This document shows positions 56,360-64,000 of a DNA stretch of 64,000 nucleotides, piece after piece. Source of the DNA: Lycium barbarum (Eukaryota; Streptophyta; Magnoliopsida; Solanales; Solanaceae); assembly GCF_019175385.1 (NCBI RefSeq), contig NC_083341.1:63583800-63647799 (forward strand), in the 5' to 3' direction. A model generated the notes under the pieces. It had not been told where the DNA came from, did not search any database, and worked only from the letters and a program-made list of their open reading frames with translations. How positions within the stretch are numbered: position 1 is the first letter of the stretch; every line of letters begins with the position of its first letter. The position numbers and the translations under genes are program-made.

Positions 56360-59300
56360 TGTCACACCCCTTTTTTTTCTTAATAAAAATAAATTTGATT
56401 TGTTTTTATTTAAAAGGGTTTTTCCAATTAAAGTGACATTTTGAGAAGGGATTATTTATTTATTACAGAGTCGTCACTTGGAATTGAGTTTTTGTGTTCC
56501 AAGTCACCTTATTGAATCCCTAATCAAAAGGAAATGACTCTTTATTTTTGGTCTGCAAAAACAAAAGTCCGGGTAAGGAATTATGTTGACTGGGGAGAAG
56601 GTATTAGGCATTCCCCAAGTCCCGTGTTTCTAGCACGGTCGCTTTTATTGACTAATGTTAGGCTTAAACTAATCTTGGATAAAATCATACTTGCCTTAAT
56701 TCTAGTTTGCCCAATTAATTCGCTTTGAACATGGTGGCTTATATTTTCGGCCATTCCTCACTCCCTCATACATATTCTTTCTGCTCTTTTTTTTTATGTG
56801 ACAATGTGATTGAAATAAATTTGTATCCCGTCTCGTTTTTTTTTTTCACATTAAAAAAAATTGATTGAACCTTAAATATTTATCTGGGCCTAATATGTCC
56901 AGACAAAGTAACTAAATTTATAAGAATCGTCGAAGAGAACCTTTTCTTTAAAACACATTGGAATAAACAAAGGACAGATAAGCTAATAACATATATACAT
57001 ATAATAACGGAATAGCAACCCAAACATCATACACATAAGACAATTAAGTATCCGAATCCCTCATTATCTGAAACCACTTTTAGCCATCAAATGCTAATTA
57101 AGGAAAATGGTCAATTCAAATATTCATAGGACTTTAGATACAAAAAAGATCTTTTAAGCACTGTAATTAAATAAAATCTTAGATAAATATAGAACACTTT
57201 AACTTATCAAAGAAGACTTCATATGCATACATTTTTTCCCCTTAATTATTAGTCAAAAATCAAATCAAACGTGCTAAATATTTAATTCCATCCACGGCCC
57301 AAGCTAATTTAGCTAAAAGTCCCAGTCATTTTTCCTACTCAAAAAAATATAATTCATAGCAATATTATTACTTGCATGAATTAGAGATGTTATATGATTG
57401 GACCTTAAATTGGTCTCTGCCTAACTTTTTTTTTTTTCAAAAGAATAAAAAAAATAAAAAATAGAAAGATATCTTGAATCCCTTCACTTGTATCTCAAAC
57501 CAAAAGAATGGCCTAATGACAAGATTTTTATTGAGCAAAAGAGAATACAGATCATTACGAGCTATACACCAGGTGTTAAATAATGAAATTAGAACAAACT
57601 AAAGCAAGGTCAGAAGTTATTCCAAGAATTTTACAATTAAAGCTAAATTTTAATAACTTGCCATGATTAAACAAACACACCAAGCTTGCGTCATTAATTC
57701 TTCGTCAACATTCAGGATCGTTATAAATTAGGGGAAAAGCCCCTTATTTGTTATTGACTTTATAAATTAATCCCCTAATAATATCAATCAAATGACTTTA
57801 GCGGCAACCTAACTTTAAGAACAGAAAGGCACATTCAGATTTCATTTTTTAGTTTAGGGTATACAAACTGAGTTTAATATGAGACATGAACTGACAACAA
57901 AAGTTAAATAATGAACCGAAGTAATGACAATCTCAAATTAGCTAACCAAAAAGGAAGAAGCTAAAATATACCATACGACCAGTTTCGACCCTTCGGCCTT
58001 AACAAACAGGGATACTTCAAACATGACGATGTGCCTCATTTAATCATGATGTTGAATTATACAAAGAAGATTGAGCGTTACCTTCTGCGAAGATTGATCC
58101 ACGACAATAAAAATGGCTACAATGTACTGATTTCCACAGTTAATAATAGCTAACTTTCGGGTCCATGGACTCAAAACCGCAAACGAAAACCTCGAACTCC
58201 AACAAAACCTTCAAACTAAACCTTTTCAAAGCTAGTATTTTTTATTTTTCTCTCAATGCTTTGCTCTCTCTATATTTTCTCCGCTCTATTTTTTTCTTTT
58301 ACTGTTTCACTGTTTTTGTTTTCTCTACTGCTTCTGATGTGTTTGCATTGTGTACGTAGGGTGTTTATATAGGGTAATGTGTGTGTGGAAGAGTTTGAGT
58401 TGGAGTGGGAGACGGGGAAATAATTATGGTTGAGGGGTTTAAGGGATAATTATAGTTGAGGGGTTTAAGGGATAGGGATTAGGATTGGGTTTGGTTAGGG
58501 TAAAACAGAAAAGTAAAACGTGGGAGTGCTGGGACGTGCATGGGGATTTAGGTTTGCTTTGGGTAGTTTAAGGTTGGGGTTTAATGACGTGAGGAAGTGG
58601 GTATTGTTGTTTGCTGAGAAATTTTAGGAAGGGGTATAAGGTTGCTGGTTGTGGAATAAGGTGGGGGGTGGGGTGGGGGGGATGACGTGTAGGTTTGATT
58701 ATAGATAGTTAGGATTTGTAGCCCTTTAAAAAAAAGGATAAAACATGAAAAATATAAAGACATGAAAATTAGCCAATTTGTTTTAGGCAATAAATATAGC
58801 AGAATTTAAATAGTTATACTAAAATAAATATAACTAAGAAGATAATTAAATCTTTAGCTTATTTATCAAATCATAAATTAGAAGAAAACATATTTTTTTA
58901 AATTATCTTCTTCTTGTTTTTTTCTGAAAAATAAATGATGAAACTTATCCTAAAATGTAACTCTATTTTTGTAGTTTTCAAATTTTAAAAGTAAGATTTG
59001 AAAAAAAGTCCCTCATCGGTGGTTAATGAGATGGGTGGTCTCCTTATATGGACTTGGGAAATCCTCCCCTCATAAGCTAGCTTTTGAGGTTGAGCTAGGC
59101 GCATGATCCATTTCTTTACAAAAAATGAAATAAACATTAAAATATTTAATTAAACCTAAAAGAAATATTTAAACGATAAAAATGATGTAAAAATTTATGT
59201 TTGGTCAAAAATTAGGTGTTTAAAAAATGTCCCTCTTTGCTTGGAAACATGAAGAGTTTTCAGGCAAAGACGTGAACACTGTGACTGATAGTTGACCTGA

Positions 59301-60035
59301 CCATTATTTGAAACCGAAAAGAAATGAAAGAAAAGGATGTGACCGAGTCCTTGTTTTGGGCAGCCTACATATTTCGGGTTATAAGGGAATCAGGTCACGT
59401 GTAGTTCAAGTGAGTATATGGATGGAATGATGAGTTAGAGAATCGAGTGACATCTTTTCGAGGTTCCGGTCCGTGGCTCCTTATATTACATAAAAAGAAT
59501 GAAAAATACAATAAAAGACAAAATGAAATACAAGATCCTATCTGCTCTACTTGTCTTGAGCCTTCCTTTAGACCTTCACTTGGATCTTCAGTTATCACCT
59601 CACTTTCTTTCAGTGGGTACCTTGATCTCAAAGTTTGATCTTGAAGTTAGAATTTGAAACTTGAACTTGCAACTTGGAATGAGTTGTTGATGTTCTTCCA
59701 AATGACAACTCGTAGAATATTCTTGTTTTTGTTTTCTTGAATAGAGGCTGAGAAGATGCATCTTGAGACATTGGGTCGCCTTATGTGTCAAAGTTGACTC
59801 TAACTGTCTTTAAGATTGAACATTCTTCTTTCTCGGACCAAATATGGAACTTCATTCTTGAATATCAATTCTGCGCTTGCCGACGAACCTGCAAGCCATC
59901 AAAGACAAACAAAAATGAACAAAATTTTTCTGCCCCAGTTTGTACTAGGAAAATTTTGTGAGTGTTAGCAAAATCATAAACCACTTGGGACTATATTCGG
60001 AGGAGTCAACCCGAAATTTAAAAACATGAATTTAT
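56360..60035 (-). mobile_element. Long LTR segment, Ogre/Tat-like, minus orientation
   Basis: The left end reads tgtcacacccctttttttt, so the minus strand ends AGGGGTGTGACA. Typical phrases of a long noncoding gypsy LTR follow (acagagtcgtcacttgga, gtaggcattccccaagtcccgtg-like, atgtccctctttgcttgga). A minus-strand TATA box (ctatataaacaccc, about 58,363-58,376) with an A-rich leader supports the orientation. No gag or pol is present. A G-rich tract is at 58,661-58,680 and an R1 repeat at 59,005-59,125. The right boundary is set only by the next LTR. The family name is from memory of such sequences. Confidence 0.55.
59005..59125 (-). repeat. Dispersed repeat R1, copy d (inverted)
   Basis: The reverse complement of the R1 core: ggtctccttatatggactt, cctcccctcataagctagct and gatccatttctttac. 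It lies inside the long LTR segment. Confidence 0.75.
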
Positions 60036-61822
60036 TGTCACGTCCCAAAATACCCCTAGACGTGATTGGCACCCAGCACACACCACCGGCCAGGCGAACC
60101 ACATTTTCATATCTTAACCATTTACGAAAGCACTAAAAGAAAATAAGTGCAGGTGCAACAACGTTATTAATGATAAAAATGCGAAATAGTCACCTACCAA
60201 ATCCATAATCGATTTATGAAAACCAATCAACGCTACGATAAAAAAAAAATCACTAGCCCACATCCCACGCTAATACCATGGAGCATCTAACAGAGTTACA
60301 TGAGTTTTAGTATTGGGCATGTAAACCCAAAATAAAATAAATAACTGGAAATAAACTAGATAAAGCTGAAATGGCTGCCTCCACGAACAATGCGGTGGCT
60401 CACCTCAGCAACAAAATCCACTCACGAAGTCTTCAATTACCAGCCTTGTTCTCAATGACAGTATCTGCATGGACATGCAGGTAAGGAGTGAGTTATACAT
60501 AAATATAACCCAGTAAGATCCTCGACCCGCCACTTCAAATACCCCTGCAACAAGTGTTAGAAAATACAAACACACAACAAGCACAAAAAATATTATGCAC
60601 ATGAATATATCATTATATAATAGCAACCAAGGTTCAAAACACTGTTTATAAAATATATTATATATCTCAACACAATTTACACTACGAACCGTCGTAAGTG
60701 GCAGTTAAATAATTAGTCAACACTATGAATCTACGGCAACATACACAATGTGCCAAATATGTCAGGAAGCATACACAATGCTAAGGGAAGCATACACAAT
60801 GCCCCAATATCATCAAGAAGCATACACAATGCTAAGGGAAGCATACACAATGCCCCAATATCATGACTCACAGCTATATCACATCACAAAATAATTTATA
60901 AAGAGAGTTTTAGATTAGTTGAAAATAAAGTATATGCAGTTGGCCTTAAGGACCACCGATTCTGCCAAGCACACACTCGCCCCAACACATGGACCAGACA
61001 GACAAAACATATTTTTAAAACGGGTTTTGAAAAGCAAGTACTCAAAGCTTAAAGTCTCACTTACCTCAAATTCACAATTCAAGCACACTTCCCAATAAAT
61101 CAAAACTGCGTTCTCGAGTCTCCGGATTGCCTCAAACTACACAAAAACGGATTTAGAATGGTTAAAACCCTTAGGGTAAACCACTTCTTTATTTTTAGAG
61201 GCTTAAACGGTTAAAGTCAAATTTTAAAGGACAAAAACGCCCTTTGATCAATGTGTTCAAAACCCGACAAGACTTATGTTTTCGGAAAGGTCTTAACGAG
61301 AGGATTCCAACGATATATAGAAGTCTAAAATCCGACGCTATTTTCCCTTTCAAATCAATGATTTTGGTTGAAGAACCGTAGAGCTAAACTTTCTCAATTC
61401 CTCAAAATATTCCCATGTTTTCTCCACAAAAATTCACCTATAATTACTTAAATAAAAGATTAGAAGTATTACCTTGATGATTAGGGTTGATAATCTCTAT
61501 TTTTCTCGTTTCTTTTCCTCTCTTTTTCTCCCTTTCTTCTACTGCGATTTTTTATTTTATTTTTTCCTCTGTTCGGCTTCTATTGCTTTTGCTTCTGCAA
61601 TTCACGTCTGACTCTCTTATTCCCTTTTACTCTTTATTTTCTTTTTCTTTATTTTTTCTTTTTGTGGCCTTGGCCCACATCTCTTTTTCCTTTTTTTTTT
61701 TTTTCTAAAGGACCCTTAATCCTCCTTTTCTTTTGTTTTGTACCACTTAATTCTTCTATATATATTTTTTTCTATTTTGATTAAATGCCAAAATAACCCC
61801 TAATTTAATATGGGTTATTACA
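60036..61822 (-). repeat. 3' LTR of gypsy element 3
   Basis: A 1,787-bp LTR; on the minus strand it starts TGTAATAACCC at 61,822 and ends GGGACGTGACA at 60,036. The left flank is tttat (60,031-60,035), the expected target-duplication half. A 51-bp tandem unit (gaagcatacacaatgctaag) occurs twice at 60,766-60,864. I see no palindrome cluster like those of families B and G. The partner LTR is outside the window. Confidence 0.88.
60766..60864. repeat. 51-bp tandem duplication in the element 3 LTR
   Basis: The unit gaagcatacacaatg...ccccaatatcatca is present about twice, and each unit itself holds two gaagcatacacaatg sub-repeats. A fifth, diverged start (catacacaatgtgcc) is at 60,740. Confidence 0.9.
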
Positions 61823-61861
61823 TTCTCCACCACTTAAAATGACGTTCGTCCTCGAACGGGT

Positions 61862-64000
61862 CTAATTCATACCTGTCGCGTCAAATAAATGAGGATATTT
61901 ATCTCGCATATTCGCCTCGGAATCCCAAGTAGCCTCCTCGGTTGGGTGATTACGCCATAACACTTTGATTGAAGCTACCTTCTTCGACCTCAATTGTCGC
62001 ACTTGCCTATCAAGAATAGATATCGGGCCCTCCTCATAAGTCAAATTTTCATTGAGCCCCACATCCTCTGGTTGAATCTTATGGCTATCATCATCAACAT
62101 ATCGTCTTAGCATAGACACGTGAAATACAGGATGAACAACAGACAATCTCGAAGGTAAAGCAAGTTTATATGTCACCAACCCAATTCGATCCAAAATCTC
62201 ATAAGGACCAATGTACCTAGGACTTAACTTACCTTTCCGACCGAATCTCATAACTCCTTTCATAGGGGATACTTTTAGAAAGACTTTTTCCCCCTTTGTG
62301 AACTCCATATCACGTAATTTCTTATCTGCATAGGACTTTTGTCTGCTTTGTGCTGTCCGAAGCCATTCTCGTATCAATGCAACTTTTTTTAAACCTTGCT
62401 GAACCAGATCTGGACCTAATAGTTGTGCTTCGCCCGGTTCGAACCATCCAACTGGTGAACGACACCTGCGACCATATAGAGCCTCAAATGGCGCCATCTT
62501 TATACTCGATTGGTAGCTGTTATTATAAGCAAACTCTGCCAAAGGCAACTGATCGTCCCAATGACCACCAAAATCAATCGCGCAAGCTCTAAGAATGTCC
62601 TCTAAAATATGAATAACTCGCTCAGACTGTCCATCAATTTGTGAATGAAAAGCTATACTCAACTCGACCTGTGAACCTAACGACTTCTGAAAAGACTTCC
62701 AAAACTCAGCAGTAAATTGTGCACCTCGATCAGATATTATAGAAATAGGCACACCATGAAGGCGTACTATCTCACGGAGGTAAATATTTGCTAACTGCTC
62801 TGCGGTATGAGTAACCCGAACTGGTATAAAATGAGCGGATTTGGTGAGTCTATCCACAATCACCCAGACTGAGTCATGTTTCTTGAAAGTATTCGGCAAA
62901 CCAACTACGAAATCCATCGTAATCCTTTCCCACTTCCACTCTGGGATAATCAAGTTTTGCATTACTCCGCCAGGTTTTTGATGTCCATATTTGACCTGCT
63001 GACAATTTAAGCAACTTGTCACATGTTTCAAAATATCAACCTTTATACCTTTCCACCAATATAATCCACGCAAGTCTTGGTACATCCTCGTAGCGCCTGG
63101 GTGGATGGAGTATCGCGAGCTATGAGCCTCTTCAAGAATTAGTTGCTTCACATTACCCACCAAAGGAATACACAGTCTACCATGACAACGTAACACGCCT
63201 TCGCCATCAATAGAGAATGACTTAACGCCCCCATTTTGCACTCGATCTCGCAGTCTAGCAAGACGGGGATCTTCATATTGGCAAGCCTTGACCTGCCCCA
63301 CTAAGGACTATTGTGCCACCATAACTGCAAGTAACCTGCCCTGTACTGTATGATCAATCCGAACTCCGCGGTTGGCTAATGCCTGAATATCCTTAGCCAT
63401 AGGTCGTTCTTCAGTAGTGAATCGGGCCAAGCTGCCCATAGACTTTCTACTCAAGGCGTCTGCCACCACATTCGCCTTACCAGGATGATACAAAATAGTA
63501 AGATCATAATCTTTAAGTAACTCTAACCACCGTCGCTGTCTCAAATTCAGATCTCTTTGCTTGAATATGTATTGCAAACTCTTGTGATCAGTATAGATTT
63601 CACACGGCTCACCATAAAGATAGTGACGCCAGATCTTGAGTGCAAATACAACTGCGGCCAATTCTAAGTCATGAGTTGGATAATTCTTCTCATGTTTCTT
63701 TAGTTGTCGAGACGCATAAGCTACCACTTTACCATTCTGCATCAAGACACAACCCAACCCAACCCAACTCGAGATGCATCACAATAAATGGTGAAACCAC
63801 CCTCATCAGTAGGTAAGGTCAAAATCGGGGCCGTAGTCAATACAGTCTTTAATTTCTGAAAGCTTTCTGAACATTCATTTGACCAATGGAATGCCACACC
63901 TTTCTGAGTTAAACGTGTCAATGGAGCAGCTATCTTCGAGAAACCCTCCACAAACCTTCTGTAATATCCAGCTAGTCCCATGAAGCTACGTATCTCTGTG
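61862..64000 (-). pseudogene. gypsy element 3 pol (RT end, RNase H, integrase, chromodomain), partial and broken
   Basis: Entering from the right edge on the minus strand: the RT/RNase H junction ([20 protein letters not shown], 63,981-63,760), RNase H ([35 protein letters not shown]), the integrase zinc region (RYSIHPGATRMYQDLRG, CLNCQQVK), the core (VIVDRLTKSAHFIPV, SDRGAQFTAEFWKSF, DGQSE) and a chromodomain-like end (VLWRNHPTEEATWDSEANMRD). Two lesions are visible: a 5-bp tandem duplication of gggtt near 63,745-63,770 shifts the frame, and a TAG at 63,305-63,307 splits RNase H from integrase. Integrase itself is an uninterrupted 479-codon frame. This is the best preserved pol in the window. 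Gag, protease and most of RT lie beyond the edge. Confidence 0.92.

Noticed and set aside
60766..60864. CRISPR-like array
   Set aside because: Only two 51-bp units with no unique spacers, in a plant LTR; it is a tandem duplication.
61487..61708. 73-codon serine/phenylalanine-rich frame
   Set aside because: Low-complexity T-rich sequence within the element 3 LTR; no protein character.

Overview
The window is nuclear DNA of a flowering plant. Both intact genes are plant-specific families with spliced exons and GT-AG introns. The repeats are plant chromoviral Ty3/gypsy elements, hAT, Mutator-like and Stowaway elements and a LINE. The mix of LTR families reminds me of Solanaceae (nightshade relatives); that is recollection of repeat types, not a database result. 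There is no bacterial-type content, CRISPR array or rRNA operon.

Gene island (about 2.3-9.2 kb). A pollen-receptor-kinase gene (PRK3-like, two exons, + strand, 613 aa) lies tail to tail with a five-exon LAZY/IGT-family gene (- strand, 264 aa). The second gene is invisible to simple ORF calling because its first coding exon is 6 nt and its last 20 nt. A 914-bp hAT-type MITE with a perfect 8-bp target duplication sits 17 bp upstream of its start codon. An old LTR remnant ends about 370 bp upstream of the receptor kinase.

DNA-transposon belt (9.2-22.7 kb). This holds several MITEs, two candidate Helitron 3' ends, and a 3.9-kb hAT element with a broken BED/hATC transposase and CCGG-rich subterminal arrays. 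It also holds an intronless RPL36 retrocopy that has lost its ATG and carries a 1.1-kb Mutator-like foldback MITE in its 3' UTR.

Nested retrotransposon region (22.7-64 kb). A LINE fragment is split by a full-length Tekay-type gypsy element (25,127-36,108), which is itself split by a solo LTR. An old LTR starting at 36,925 is interrupted in turn by a solo LTR, a second full-length gypsy element (minus strand, itself carrying another solo LTR) and a further solo LTR. After a truncated LTR and a long Ogre/Tat-like LTR, a third gypsy element (minus strand) runs off the right edge. All gag-pol genes seen are broken. Target-site duplications support six LTR insertions (five perfect pairs plus the second full-length element), so the nesting order can be read directly.

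The least explained signal is a cluster of short CpG-containing palindromes or inverted words in the U3 part of LTRs from different families. It lies about 10-240 bp upstream of the TATA box where one is visible. The arrangement repeats while the words differ from family to family.
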